NCBI RefSeq assembly: GCF_900114915.1
Contig: NZ_FOUS01000002.1
Location: 62,001 to 126,000, forward strand
Origin: Bradyrhizobium sp. Rc3b
GTDB lineage: Bacteria > Pseudomonadota > Alphaproteobacteria > Rhizobiales > Xanthobacteraceae
Reading direction: 5' to 3'
Length of the DNA: 64,000 bases
Shown: piece after piece, positions 25,570 through 35,758 of the stretch
Layout: every line of letters begins with the position of its first letter
Numbering within the stretch: the first letter of the stretch is position 1
Translations under genes and position numbers: made by a program
Notes under the pieces: model-generated
The model's database searches: none
Told to the model about the DNA's origin: nothing
The model's input: only the letters and a program-made list of their open reading frames with translations

Positions 25570-25780
25570 GCACGATGCCTGACGGCGGCCTCACTAAACG
25601 ACGGCCAGAACAATCGACTTTCGAGTGCCCGTCTGACCGGATTCAACGCGGTCAGACGCTTCCTTCTCGATGAAAAATGCGGCGCGCGGTGCTGTATGGC
25701 TCAGATGAGACGGCTTGTCTCGCCAATCGCATATCCGGCAGTGTTGGCGGTTTGACCCCGAAGAGTAAGGGAACAAATAC

Positions 25781-27238
25781 ATGGTTGCATTGAAAGACAA
25801 GGATCTGTTTCGCCAGCAGGCACTGATCGGCGGCCACTGGCGCGACGCGAGTGCGAAGGCGACGGTTGATGTCATCGATCCTGCCAGCCAGCAAGTTCTT
25901 GGCACCATCCCCGATATGGGGTGCGAGGAGACCAAGGCTGCCATCAGCGCTGCGGCCGACGCGTTCAAGCATTGGAAGACCAAGGCCCATGCAGAGCGCG
26001 CCGCGCTGCTGGAGCGCTGGTATGAGCTCATGCGACACCATGAGCAGGATTTGGCTCTTCTGCTCACGCTGGAGCAGGGCAAGCCACTGGCGGAATCGCT
26101 CGGCGAAATCCGCTATGGAGCCTCCTTCGTCAAATGGTTTGCGGAAGAGGCGCGCCGGATCAACGGATCGACGATCCCGTCTCCCACGGTCGATCGCCGC
26201 ATTCTGGTTTTGAAAGAGCCTGTCGGCGTCTGCGGGATCATTACGCCCTGGAATTTCCCCAACGCGATGATTACACGGAAAGTGGCGCCCGCGCTGGCCG
26301 GGGGCTGCACCGTCGTCATCAAGCCCTCTGAATTCACGCCGTTTTCGGCCCTCGCGATCGGTGTGCTGGCGGAGCGGGCAGGAATTCCACCTGGCGTGAT
26401 CAACATCGTGACGGGCATGCCGGCCGACATTGGCAAGGAGCTGATGGCCAATGAGACCGTCCGCAAGATCTCGTTCACGGGGTCGACCCGCGTCGGCGCG
26501 CTGCTGATGAAAGGCGCCGCCGACAACATCAAGCGGCTCAGCCTCGAGCTCGGCGGCAATGCGCCGTTCATCGTTTTCGACGATGCCGATATCGGCCGCG
26601 CCGTCGAGGGCGCGATTGCGTCGAAGTTCCGCAATGGCGGACAGACCTGCGTCTGCTGCAATCGCATTCTCGTGCAATCGGGCGTCTACGATGCGTTCGC
26701 AGAGAAGCTCGCCGGCAAGGTCGCGAAAATGAAGGTCGGCGCCGGCACCGAAGAGGGGGTCGCAATCGGGCCGATGATCAATGGCGCAGCGATCGAGAAG
26801 ATCAAGCGGCACGTCATGGACGCGCTGGATAAAGGGGCAAAGATCATCGCTGAGAGTGAGGCGGTGCCGGAGGGCCGGCAATTTGCCCGGCCTCTCGTGC
26901 TCGGTGGCGCGACGACCGAGATGCTCCTGGCTTCGGAGGAGACCTTCGGGCCGGTCGCGCCGCTTTTCCGGTTCGAGACGGAGGACGAGGCGATAGCGAT
27001 CGCAAACGGTACGCCCTTCGGTCTTGCGGCGTATTTCTACACTGAAAACCTGAAGCGTTCCTGGCGTGTTGCCGAAGCGCTGGAGTTCGGCATGGTCGGC
27101 CTGAACACCGGCCTGATCTCGACGGAGGTCGCGCCTTTCGGCGGTGTCAAACAGTCGGGCCTGGGACGCGAGGGATCTCAGCTCGGGATAGAAGAATATC
27201 TCGAGAGCAAGGCCCTTCATGTCGGCGGCCTGGATTGA
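25781..27238 (+). CDS. NAD(P)-dependent succinate-semialdehyde dehydrogenase-like ALDH
   Basis: A 485-aa aldehyde dehydrogenase. The catalytic Cys lies in GGQTCVCCNRILVQ, a doublet pattern typical of GabD-type succinate/glutarate semialdehyde dehydrogenases; the catalytic Glu is in LELGGNAPFIV. KQSGLGREGSQLGIEEYLE at the C-terminus is also GabD-like. It closes the operon before a strong terminator, and an aminotransferase nearby could supply the semialdehyde. Confidence 0.92.
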   Translation: MVALKDKDLFRQQALIGGHWRDASAKATVDVIDPASQQVLGTIPDMGCEETKAAISAAADAFKHWKTKAHAERAALLERWYELMRHHEQDLALLLTLEQGKPLAESLGEIRYGASFVKWFAEEARRINGSTIPSPTVDRRILVLKEPVGVCGIITPWNFPNAMITRKVAPALAGGCTVVIKPSEFTPFSALAIGVLAERAGIPPGVINIVTGMPADIGKELMANETVRKISFTGSTRVGALLMKGAADNIKRLSLELGGNAPFIVFDDADIGRAVEGAIASKFRNGGQTCVCCNRILVQSGVYDAFAEKLAGKVAKMKVGAGTEEGVAIGPMINGAAIEKIKRHVMDALDKGAKIIAESEAVPEGRQFARPLVLGGATTEMLLASEETFGPVAPLFRFETEDEAIAIANGTPFGLAAYFYTENLKRSWRVAEALEFGMVGLNTGLISTEVAPFGGVKQSGLGREGSQLGIEEYLESKALHVGGLD

Positions 27239-27260
27239 GCGTCCATCGGATCTGAAACAA

Positions 27261-27294
27261 GAAAAGGGGGCGGTTGAACCGCCCCCTTTTCTTT
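27261..27294. terminator. bidirectional intrinsic terminator
   Basis: GAAAAGGGGGCGGT pairs with ACCGCCCCCTTTTC around a 3-nt loop, flanked by A-rich and T-rich arms. It sits between the converging ALDH and HAD genes and should work in both directions. Confidence 0.88.
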
Positions 27295-27350
27295 GACCAG
27301 CGCAGATCTCTATTGCTGAAGTGCCGCGAGCGATCCCGAAAGAACTGCGC

Positions 27351-28040
27351 TCAGGCGCTTTTACGAGGAGGCTCCAGGCCGACTGCGGCAGCCAAGCCGC
27401 CGATGCCAGAGACCTCGGTGTATTCATAGAAGGGGTTCGCCGGCTCGTGACCGCGGTTCACCCATACCTTGCTCTTGATACCCAGATCGTAGGCGGTCAT
27501 CAGATCGTAGCGGAACGAGGAGGAGACGTGGGTGATATCTTCCGGGCCGCAGCCCAGCTTGTCGAACATGTATTCGAAGCCTTTCATGTGCGGCTTGTAG
27601 GCGCCAGTCTCCTCGGCCGTGATGACCATGTGGAAGGGAGCGCCGAGCTTCTCCACGTTGGACATGATGAGGTTCTTCATGGAGTTCGACAAGATGACCA
27701 GCGGGATCTCCTTGGCAACCTTGGCCAGACCAGCCGGGACGTCGGCATGTGGACCCCACGTGTGGATCTCTTCATTGATGCGCTGGGCATCCTCCGGCTG
27801 AAAGACGATACCGTTGCGCTTGCAAGCGCGCTCTACTGAATTATGCACGACCTCGAAGTACGGCTTCCACGCGCCAAGAACCTCGTCCAGGCGATAGGCG
27901 GCGAAATCCTTGATGAAATTAGCCATCGTCGTGGCAGAAAGTTGAGATCCGTAGGCTCTCCTTGCCGCGCCGGCCATGTCGAAATTGGTCAGCGTGCCGT
28001 AACAGTCGAAGGTGATGTATTTCGGTCTAAACGTTGCCAT
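27351..28040 (-). CDS. HAD-superfamily hydrolase (haloacid dehalogenase type II-like)
   Basis: A 229-aa HAD protein. The nucleophile aspartate is in FDCYGTLTNF, motif II in VILSNSM, the lysine in AYKPHMKGF and motif IV in VSSSFRYDL. In true L-2-haloacid dehalogenases the segment after VSS carries Asn; here it is Ser, so dehalogenation is doubtful and a phosphatase or related hydrolase is possible. The start is ATG 28040; the longer frame lacks family similarity. Confidence 0.85.
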   Translation of the reverse strand: MATFRPKYITFDCYGTLTNFDMAGAARRAYGSQLSATTMANFIKDFAAYRLDEVLGAWKPYFEVVHNSVERACKRNGIVFQPEDAQRINEEIHTWGPHADVPAGLAKVAKEIPLVILSNSMKNLIMSNVEKLGAPFHMVITAEETGAYKPHMKGFEYMFDKLGCGPEDITHVSSSFRYDLMTAYDLGIKSKVWVNRGHEPANPFYEYTEVSGIGGLAAAVGLEPPRKSA

Positions 28041-28383
28041 GGCTCGATCCTTTTCGGTCCTCACGCACCGCGCTCCGGTACGACAGGGATCATAGCGGGC
28101 AGACGACCGGATAAAGCACCGCTGTCGCGGTGACCGGGAGCAGATTGTGTCGTATCGGATCGGAGCTGTGGCAGAGAGTTGTGCGAAATAGGCGCATCCG
28201 ACGTGAGCGCCAATGCCTGGCGCGGGCCGATGCCGGCATAAGATGCGGCGCCGATCGTTAATGACAGTCAAAATGCCCCTCGTCCGTGTTCAGCCTGGGA
28301 GCAACTGCTGTCTTGGTTATCCTACGTTGAGTGCGAAAACATCGGGATGGCCGCACAAACATTGTGGCTGACTGGAGGACGAC
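28041..28383. promoter_or_regulatory. divergent intergenic region with small dyad
   Basis: This spans the starts of the HAD and aminotransferase genes. CACAA-ACA-TTGTG (28354-28366) is a perfect short dyad 18 nt before the aminotransferase start, a possible operator for the Lrp-type regulator nearby. Nothing else is evident. Confidence 0.3.
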
Positions 28384-29760
28384 ATGTTGAGCAACTCGCT
28401 GATTGAACTCGATCGCGCGCATCTGATACACCCGGTCTCATCCTACCGCAGCCATGAGGCGTCGGGTGTGCGCGTGCTGAAATCAGCGAAGGGCGCGACC
28501 CTGACCGACGCCTCGGGACGTCAATTGCTCGACGGGTTCGCGGGTCTGTGGTGTGTCAATGCCGGCTACGGGCAGGACAGCATCGTCGAGGCGGCCATGA
28601 GGCAGTTGCGTGAACTTCCCTATGCGACGGGCTATTTCGGTTTGGGCTCCGAGCCGGCTATCCGGCTGGCCGCCAGGCTGGCCGAATTGGCGCCTGGCGA
28701 TCTGAACCACGTCTATTTCACCTTGGGCGGCTCCGATGCCGTCGACAGTACGATCCGATTCATTCGCTACTACTATCATGCCAAGGGGACGCCACAGAAG
28801 GATCAGTTCATTTCCGTCGAGTCTGGTTACCATGGATCGTCGACGGCAGGGGCCGGCTTGACCGCGCTGCCGGCCTTTCATGCGGGTTTCGGAGTGCCAT
28901 ACAACTGGCAGCACAAAATTCCGTCGCACTACGCCTATCGCAATCCCGTCGGTTCCCATCCCCAGGCTATCATTGCGGCGTCGGTCGCCGCTCTGCGGGC
29001 CAAGATCGCCGAGCTCGGCGTCGATCGCGTTGCCGCCTTCTATGTCGAGCCGATACAGGGATCAGGGGGCGTCCTCGTTCCGCCGCCGTCCTGGCTGAAG
29101 GCCATGCATGCGGTCTGCAAGGAGCACGATATTCTGTTCGTTGCCGATGAGGTCATCACCGGCTTTGGCCGTGTCGGTCCGCTCTTCGCCTGTGAAGAGG
29201 ATGACGTCGTGCCGGATCTCATGACCACTGCAAAGGGGCTGACCTCGGGCTACGTGCCGATGGGGGCCGTACTCATGTCCGACGCCGTCTACAACACGAT
29301 TGCCGATGGCGCCGGCAAGGCGGCCGTCGGCCACGGCTACACCTATTCCGCTCATCCCGTCAGCGCAGCCGTTGGGCTGGCGTGCCTTGATCTCTATGAG
29401 AACGGCTTGCTGGAAAACGGCCGGAAGGCCGGGCACCGGCTAATGGAAGGTCTTCGCGCGCTTGCCGATCATCCGCTTGTCGGCGATGTCCGCGGTCGCG
29501 GCATGCTGGCTGCAATCGAGCTCGTGACTGACAAGGAGCTCAAGACGCCTCTGCCGGCTGAAGCCGACGCGGCGCGCCGCATCTTCGACCGCGCATGGGA
29601 CAATGGTCTCGTGATCCGCGCCTTCGCGCAAGGCGTGCTGGGCTATGCGCCGCCGCTGTGCTGCACCGATGACGACATCGACGGCATTATTGAGCGGACA
29701 AAGACTACGCTCGACCAGACGCTCGAAGACAAGGACGCCCGCGCGGCGATGAAGGGATGA
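28384..29760 (+). CDS. class III aminotransferase (omega-amino acid/putrescine type)
   Basis: A 458-aa PLP enzyme transferring the amino group of an omega-amino acid or diamine to pyruvate or a 2-oxo acid. The PLP lysine is in TTAKGLTSGYVPMGAV, the cofactor aspartate in LFVADEVITGFGR, and the phosphate loop in FTLGGSDAVDS. GGAGGACG precedes ATG 28384. An Lrp regulator is encoded convergently downstream and a semialdehyde dehydrogenase upstream, a normal catabolic pairing. Confidence 0.93.
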   Translation: MLSNSLIELDRAHLIHPVSSYRSHEASGVRVLKSAKGATLTDASGRQLLDGFAGLWCVNAGYGQDSIVEAAMRQLRELPYATGYFGLGSEPAIRLAARLAELAPGDLNHVYFTLGGSDAVDSTIRFIRYYYHAKGTPQKDQFISVESGYHGSSTAGAGLTALPAFHAGFGVPYNWQHKIPSHYAYRNPVGSHPQAIIAASVAALRAKIAELGVDRVAAFYVEPIQGSGGVLVPPPSWLKAMHAVCKEHDILFVADEVITGFGRVGPLFACEEDDVVPDLMTTAKGLTSGYVPMGAVLMSDAVYNTIADGAGKAAVGHGYTYSAHPVSAAVGLACLDLYENGLLENGRKAGHRLMEGLRALADHPLVGDVRGRGMLAAIELVTDKELKTPLPAEADAARRIFDRAWDNGLVIRAFAQGVLGYAPPLCCTDDDIDGIIERTKTTLDQTLEDKDARAAMKG

Positions 29761-29788
29761 TCACCGCGCTGCCGGTCGGAGATTGTTC

Positions 29789-30265
29789 TTAGCTATCGAA
29801 GATGCTTTCGAGCGGCAGATGGGATTTCACGATCGGGGACTTCAGCACGACGAAACTGAAGTACTTGTCGATGCCGATATCCATCTCGACCAGGCGTTCC
29901 ATGACCGCCTGGTATTCGCTGATCCCCGCGGTGATGAACTTGACGAGATAGTCGTACCCGCCCGAAACCAGATGGCATTCGACGACCGAATCGATCTTTT
30001 CGATCGTCGTGAGAAAGCGAGCGAAATCGATCTGCCGATGATTCTTCAGGGTGATTTCAGCGAAGACCGTCAGAGTTTGCCCGAGCTTGGCAACATCGAT
30101 CTGGGCGGAATAGCCGGTGATGAAGCCCTCCGTCTGGAGCCTCTTGACGCGCATCAGGCACGGGCTCGGCGAAAGATTTATCAGCTCTGCGAGCTCGACG
30201 TTGGAAATGCGCCCGTTCTTCTGCAGTTCGCATAAAATCCTGATGTCGATCTTATCGAGCTTCAT
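29789..30265 (-). CDS. Lrp/AsnC-family regulator
   Basis: A 158-aa regulator: helix-turn-helix at residues 5-55 (DIRILCELQKNGRISNVELA, then PCLMRVKRLQTEGFI) and a RAM ligand-binding domain after it (VSGGYDYLVKFI). ATG 30265 is chosen; a start nine codons earlier is possible. By position it should respond to an amino acid and control the aminotransferase or the flavoprotein genes. Confidence 0.92.
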   Translation of the reverse strand: MKLDKIDIRILCELQKNGRISNVELAELINLSPSPCLMRVKRLQTEGFITGYSAQIDVAKLGQTLTVFAEITLKNHRQIDFARFLTTIEKIDSVVECHLVSGGYDYLVKFITAGISEYQAVMERLVEMDIGIDKYFSFVVLKSPIVKSHLPLESIFDS

Positions 30266-30378
30266 AGCAATGCCATCAGATGGGGCCGACAACGGCGTCA
30301 GGGCTTTGAGTCTTCAGCGTCATATGCATTGTCATAGCATCAACCAGCAGCTTTTCCCAACGAGGCGGAAACTGCAAT

Positions 30379-31704
30379 TCAGAACTCGCTGACCTTGCCC
30401 CAGGCGCTCATTTTCAGCCGTTCCGGCCTGTAGGGACGCGGGTCGACGATCGGTGCTCGACCGGTGATGATGTCGGCGATCATGTGCCCGGTGCCGGGCC
30501 CAATCCCGAAGCCGTGGCCACTGAACCCCGCCGCAAGGATGAAGCCTGGAATGGATTCAACTTCGCCGATTGCCGGAATGCCGTCCGGTGTGCTGTCGAT
30601 GTAGCCGGCCCAGACGTTTGAGATGGCGAGGTGCCGCAGCTCGGGGACCAGCTTGCACGCGCGTCGATGCGTCAGCCGAATCTGCCTCATGTCGGGGCGG
30701 GGATTGAGCGTTCGGTTCAGCTCCATCGGAGTCACCTCGTCGAGCCTCCATTTCGCCAGGGATTCGTGGCCTTGCCGCATGCCCTCGAAGGCCCCAGGGC
30801 TGAGGCTTCGCCAGCGGCGGGCGAACATGGGGAGGAATTCGCGGCCGAACCTGACCTGCTGCGGCGTCGGATCTAGTCGCGCGCGCCCGCTGATGGCCAG
30901 CGTGTATCCGCCATTGCCGCGTCGCGTGGCCGACACGAGCCCTGCGTAAAGGGCATCAGGCAGGTCGGCCGCGCCCGGGGCCAGGGCGAGAATTGAAGCG
31001 CGCACGGATGCCTGCGGGAAGCGAATTCCGAGCTGGTTGCAGAACGAAGATGCCCATGCGCCTCCTGCCATGACCACCGTCTTCGTCCGGATCGTGCCCG
31101 CCTCGGTCACCACGCCGTTGACCCGGCCGGCACTGAGCTCGATGCCGCGCGCGGCGCAGAGCTGGTGCACCGTGCCGCCCGCCGCCATGATCGCACGCGC
31201 GGCGATGGGGACGGCCTTTGAAGTGTCCGCCGTCCCGTCTGTCGGCGAGAAGACGCCGCCCTTCCACTTGCGACCCGTCGCCTTGCCCCGACCGCTCGCC
31301 TCTTCCGAGCTCAACAGATGCGTCGTGACGCCAACGGTCCTGGCGAAGTCTCGCCACTTGGCCCAGCCTGCCAGCTCATTCTCGTCGTTCGACAAATACA
31401 ATAGGCCGCAGCGGCGAAAGCCCGTGTCTTCACCCGTTTCCTGGGCAACTCGTTCCCAGAGATCGAGGCTCTTGGTCGCAAGCGGCAGCTCGCGTGCGTC
31501 GCGGTTCTGTTGGCGGCACCATCCCCAGTTGCGGCTGGACTGCTCGGCGGCGACGCGGCCCTTCTCGAGCAAGGCAACCTTGAGGCCGCGACGCGCGAGA
31601 TAGTAGCTTGTGAACACGCCTGCGACGCCGCCGCCGATGACGACGACGTCCGCCTCACGAGGCAGGGATGGACTGGATTCGATATGCAGGAGCGGCGCGC
31701 TCAT
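30379..31704 (-). CDS. FAD-dependent D-amino-acid-oxidase-family oxidoreductase
   Basis: A 441-aa DAO-superfamily flavoprotein. The FAD site is DVVVIGGGVAGVFTSYYLAR; SSRNWGWCRQQNRD follows near residue 60, and the C-terminal GFSGHGFGIGPGTG closes the FAD fold. It shares this layout with the protein at 45628-46950, so the two are paralogues. Likely a dehydrogenase of a secondary or D-amino acid; substrate unknown. It is divergent from the ABC transporter operon. Confidence 0.9.
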   Translation of the reverse strand: MSAPLLHIESSPSLPREADVVVIGGGVAGVFTSYYLARRGLKVALLEKGRVAAEQSSRNWGWCRQQNRDARELPLATKSLDLWERVAQETGEDTGFRRCGLLYLSNDENELAGWAKWRDFARTVGVTTHLLSSEEASGRGKATGRKWKGGVFSPTDGTADTSKAVPIAARAIMAAGGTVHQLCAARGIELSAGRVNGVVTEAGTIRTKTVVMAGGAWASSFCNQLGIRFPQASVRASILALAPGAADLPDALYAGLVSATRRGNGGYTLAISGRARLDPTPQQVRFGREFLPMFARRWRSLSPGAFEGMRQGHESLAKWRLDEVTPMELNRTLNPRPDMRQIRLTHRRACKLVPELRHLAISNVWAGYIDSTPDGIPAIGEVESIPGFILAAGFSGHGFGIGPGTGHMIADIITGRAPIVDPRPYRPERLKMSAWGKVSEF

Positions 31705-32344
31705 CCGACAGGGATCTCCGGTGGTTGCGTAGCGTAACCGGGGAATTGCGGCAGGCCCCGCGGACTTTGGCCATGAGACCGAATATCCTGCGGTTTACTG
31801 CCTTTGACACGAGCTATTATTGCGAAAATACTTTGCTTGGGTCGCAGCTTGCAGGCTGCGAGACTGATGCACGTGCTCCTGCGATCCGTCGCGCGCCGCC
31901 GCGGCAGGGCTGGCGGCGCAGACTGAAATGCCAAATCGGACTTCGTTTTCAGAAGTTCCTGCTGCTTCGATGCCGGCTTTCGGCGACTCCAGGGTGATTC
32001 AAATCGTCAAGATCGGCAGAACGGATCGAAGGATCGAAGTCCATAGAGGCAACCCGCATGAGCCTTGTCGAGGAGCAGATCTTGGCAGAAGCGATCAAGC
32101 TATGAGCTCGGCACCATCCATGCTTCGCTTCGATCGAACTGACCTGTTCGGTCGGCGCCGCACTGCGAAGAAGAGTTCTTGCCTCTTGCGCGGGGAGGCC
32201 TGAATCATGTCGCAGCCTCCAATGGAGGAATGGCACGTCGAACGTCAAATCGTCGACCTGTCGAAGAAGCGTGGCAAGGCAAAGAACCGAAGGCGCGGCT
32301 CGCAGCAGGATGGCCGAACGAAGCTAAAAAGGGAGGATGTTCCG
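31705..32344. other. intergenic region between FAD oxidoreductase and ABC transporter, no gene seen
   Basis: Several small frames are open but none has a family match, good codon pattern or convincing ribosome site. It should contain the divergent promoters of both operons. I see no clear operator. Confidence 0.5.
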
Positions 32345-34036
32345 ATGGCCTCTGGCGAGCCGGCTGCAGCCCCCGCCGATGTCGCGCTGTCGGTGCGCGA
32401 ACTGACCGTGAGCCTGCCTGAAGGAATGGAGCGGGCCCACGCCGTCGAGAACATCTCCTTCGATCTCAAACGTGGACAGATTCTCTGCATCATCGGAGAA
32501 TCTGGATCGGGCAAGTCGGTCACCGCCAATGCGATCATGGGGCTTCTGCCGAAGGTGATCAGGGTCACCTCGGGGGCGATCCACCTGAATGGGACGAACA
32601 TCGTAGGCCTCGCGCCAGAAAAGCTCCGCAGTCTGCGCGGCCGAGTCGTCTCGATGATCTTTCAAGATCCTCTCTCGGCGCTCAACCCGCTGATGACCGT
32701 GGGCGCGCAGATCGAGGAGGTGATGGCCGCGCACGACGTTGGTACGCCGGCCTCGCGTCGCAGCCGGGCCATAGACTTGTTGATTGAAGTGGGTCTGCCT
32801 GATCCGCAGCTCATGTATCACCAGTATCCCTTCCGGCTTTCGGGCGGGCAGCGGCAGCGGGTGATGATCGCCATGGCTCTGGCTCTCGAACCTGCGATCC
32901 TGATCGCGGACGAGCCGACCACCGCACTCGACGTGACGACCCAGGCGCAGATCCTGCAATTGATCCGCGACATTCAGCGCCGCAAGGGAATGAGCGTCAT
33001 GTTCATCACCCACGATTTCGGCGTCGTCGCAGAGATTGCCGACCACGTTGTGGTGATGGAGAAGGGCCATTGCGTGGAGCAGGGCAGTGCCGCGCAGGTG
33101 CTGAAGTCGCCCAATCATCTCTATACACGCCGCCTGATCGCAGCCGTGCCCCACCTGACCGGCAAGGACCGCGTTCCCTCGGAAGCCGGGGAGCGAGCGT
33201 CGATCCTGAAGGTCGAATGCCTGGCAAAGACTTATCGCAGCGGCAGCGCGCTTTTCCGTACACAGCGCATCGTGCCTGCGGTCAATGGGGTCAGCTTCGA
33301 CCTCACGTCGGGTCGCACGCTCGGCGTCGTTGGGGAAAGCGGTTCCGGCAAGTCGTCGCTCGGTCGGCTGCTGATCAAGCTCATGGAGTGCGACGGCGGC
33401 TCGATTCTGTTCGAAGGCCGCGACATCGCTGGGCTTTCCGAAGCCGAGTTTCGGCCGCTACGGCCGAACATCCAGATGATCTTTCAGGATCCTTTCGCAT
33501 CGCTCAATCCGCGATCGACGGTCGGTCAAATTCTCACTGTCGGCCCGGTCGCGCATGGCATGCCTTATGACAAAGCTTGCGAGCGTGCGCGGGAGCTTCT
33601 GTCCCATGTCGGCCTGGATGCAGGCGCCTTTGAGCGCTATCCGCACGAGTTCTCCGGCGGGCAGCGCCAGCGCGTCGGCATCGCGCGGGCGCTGATGTTC
33701 AAGCCAAAATTGCTGATTGCCGACGAAGCGGTCTCAGCGCTCGACGTATCGATCCAGGCCCAGATCTTGAAGCTGCTCGACCAGATCCAGCGGGAGACCG
33801 GCGTCTCGATGATCTTCATCACGCATGATCTGCGCGTCGCAAGCCAAATCTGCGATGAAATCGCCGTCATGCATCGAGGACAAATCGTGGAACGCGGACC
33901 GCCGTCCCAGATATTCCTCGATCCGAAATCCACCTACACGCGAGAACTGGTGGCAGCAATCCCGGGCGAGCAACCCCAGAGCATGCCCGAACATGCAGAG
34001 TATGGCGGACAGCACAAGGGAGGAGAGACGTTATGA
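32345..34036 (+). CDS. peptide/opine-type ABC transporter, fused double ATPase (DppD-DppF)
   Basis: A 563-aa protein with two ABC domains. The first has Walker [10 protein letters not shown], signature [10 protein letters not shown] and Walker [13 protein letters not shown]; the second has [25 protein letters not shown] and [12 protein letters not shown]. The start at ATG 32345 is set by GGGAGG at 32330-32335; a longer frame from 32207 adds a low-complexity basic stretch. It overlaps the binding-protein gene by 4 bp and energises the two permeases downstream. Confidence 0.93.
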   Translation: MASGEPAAAPADVALSVRELTVSLPEGMERAHAVENISFDLKRGQILCIIGESGSGKSVTANAIMGLLPKVIRVTSGAIHLNGTNIVGLAPEKLRSLRGRVVSMIFQDPLSALNPLMTVGAQIEEVMAAHDVGTPASRRSRAIDLLIEVGLPDPQLMYHQYPFRLSGGQRQRVMIAMALALEPAILIADEPTTALDVTTQAQILQLIRDIQRRKGMSVMFITHDFGVVAEIADHVVVMEKGHCVEQGSAAQVLKSPNHLYTRRLIAAVPHLTGKDRVPSEAGERASILKVECLAKTYRSGSALFRTQRIVPAVNGVSFDLTSGRTLGVVGESGSGKSSLGRLLIKLMECDGGSILFEGRDIAGLSEAEFRPLRPNIQMIFQDPFASLNPRSTVGQILTVGPVAHGMPYDKACERARELLSHVGLDAGAFERYPHEFSGGQRQRVGIARALMFKPKLLIADEAVSALDVSIQAQILKLLDQIQRETGVSMIFITHDLRVASQICDEIAVMHRGQIVERGPPSQIFLDPKSTYTRELVAAIPGEQPQSMPEHAEYGGQHKGGETL

Positions 34037-35703
34037 CCAAGGGTTCTGCAACGACATCGAGCTACTCGCGGCGTGATGCTCTGCGAATGGTGGCGATCGG
34101 CGGAGCTGCTGGCCTGATCGCGCCCAATCTATTGGGCAAGCCGGCCCACGCGCGCACCTCTCCGACAAAGCCAACCGGCCGCGTGATCGTCGGGCTTGGA
34201 CAAGAGCCCACCGTCTTCAATCCGCTGATGGTACACATTGAAGTCGATGATGGCGTGCACTTCTCGGTCTTCGACGCGCTGTTCCGCATCGATCCTCAAG
34301 GCGTTATCCAGCCCAACCTGGCCATGGAAGTGCCGAACCAGAAGAATGGCGGCATTTCGGAAGACGGTCTCAAATGGCGTATTCGTTTGCGCGACGATGT
34401 CCGCTGGCACGACGGCAAACCGTTCAGCGCCGAGGACGTGAAGTTCACGCTCGAGCTGATTACGAATCCGAACTTCCGGAGTTGGCGCACGGCCGGCCAT
34501 GCTCTCGTGCGCGATATCACGGTGGTCTCGCCGACGGAGATCACGTGGCGAATGGAGGAGGCCTTTGCGCCGTATCTGTCGTTCCTGACCGAAACCTTCA
34601 TCGTCCCCAAGCACATCCTCGAGAAAGAGGCCAATCCGAACAACGCCGCCTTCAACCAGGCACCGGTCGGCACCGGCGCCTTCAAGTGGAGCAAGAGGGT
34701 TGCTGGTGACCATCTCGAACTCGTTGCGAACACCGAGTACTTCGGTGATGGCCCTCACATCGAGAGGCTGGTCTTCAAATACATTCCCGATCTCACGGTC
34801 CTCTACACCCAGTTCAAGAGCGGCGACATTGATCTCGTGGGCCAGCCTTACATCACGCCCGATCATTACGGGGAAGCCAAGACGCTGCCAAACCGTGTGG
34901 TGACGCTCGTCCCAAGGACCTCGTTCGAATCCTTCTACCTGAACCTCGAGCGCCCGCAGTTCAAGGAGCTGGCCGTTCGCGAGGCGCTCTACGCGGCGAT
35001 CGACAAGGAGGCGATCATTCAGGGGCTCTATTACGGGGTGCCTACCCCGACAGAGACGTTCATGCCGCGGCAGTCCTTCTTCTTCCACGCCAATCTGCCC
35101 CTGCACCAATTTGATGTAAAGCGCGCGGGCAAGATCCTCGATCAGGCCGGCTGGGCAAAGGGCGCGGACGGCATTCGCGCCAAGAACGGCGTTCGCCTGT
35201 CCTTTACCAATTCGACCACGTCGGGCGATCCCCTTCGTGAACAGGTGCAGCAGTTCCTGCAGCAGACGTTCGCGCAACTGGGGGTCGAGATGAAGATATC
35301 GAACCTGCCCGCCGCCGTGATGTGGGGCGATTTCTGGGTGCAATCGCAGTTCGATTCCGTGATCGTAGGCAGCTCGTATCTGATTGGCGCCGATCCGGAC
35401 GTCACCAATCGCCTCCACTCGCGCTCGATCGCAGCGAAGGGCGGCCGCGGCTCGAACAATGCCCAATACGCAAATCCGGAGGTCGATGCCCTCCTCGACA
35501 AAGGCGCACGCACCTTCGATCCCGAAGCGCGGCGCGCGATCTACTCTCGCGTACAGGAACTCGTGCGCCGCGATCTGCCTTTCCTACCGCTGTATCAGAG
35601 CAACTCGGTCGAAGGTCTCAAGAAGGGGATCAATGGATTCGTGCCGAATGGCAACACGCGCACGGAGTCCTGGAACGCGCTCGCCTGGTATTGGGCGAGC
35701 TGA
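34033..35703 (+). CDS. ABC transporter solute-binding protein, family 5 (Dpp/Opp type)
   Basis: A 556-aa periplasmic binding protein. The N-terminus SRRDALRMVAIGGAAGL is a twin-arginine-type signal, suggesting Tat export; the mature part has the SBP_bac_5 core (DVRWHDGKPFSAEDVKFTLE). Such proteins bind di- or oligopeptides, opines or other amino conjugates. ATG overlaps the ATPase stop (ATGA), showing translational coupling. Confidence 0.94.
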   Translation: MTKGSATTSSYSRRDALRMVAIGGAAGLIAPNLLGKPAHARTSPTKPTGRVIVGLGQEPTVFNPLMVHIEVDDGVHFSVFDALFRIDPQGVIQPNLAMEVPNQKNGGISEDGLKWRIRLRDDVRWHDGKPFSAEDVKFTLELITNPNFRSWRTAGHALVRDITVVSPTEITWRMEEAFAPYLSFLTETFIVPKHILEKEANPNNAAFNQAPVGTGAFKWSKRVAGDHLELVANTEYFGDGPHIERLVFKYIPDLTVLYTQFKSGDIDLVGQPYITPDHYGEAKTLPNRVVTLVPRTSFESFYLNLERPQFKELAVREALYAAIDKEAIIQGLYYGVPTPTETFMPRQSFFFHANLPLHQFDVKRAGKILDQAGWAKGADGIRAKNGVRLSFTNSTTSGDPLREQVQQFLQQTFAQLGVEMKISNLPAAVMWGDFWVQSQFDSVIVGSSYLIGADPDVTNRLHSRSIAAKGGRGSNNAQYANPEVDALLDKGARTFDPEARRAIYSRVQELVRRDLPFLPLYQSNSVEGLKKGINGFVPNGNTRTESWNALAWYWAS

Positions 35704-35758
35704 TGTCTCGCCGGCCGGACCGCGTCGGACGGTGTTGTCACGCTAATGGAGGACTCGA

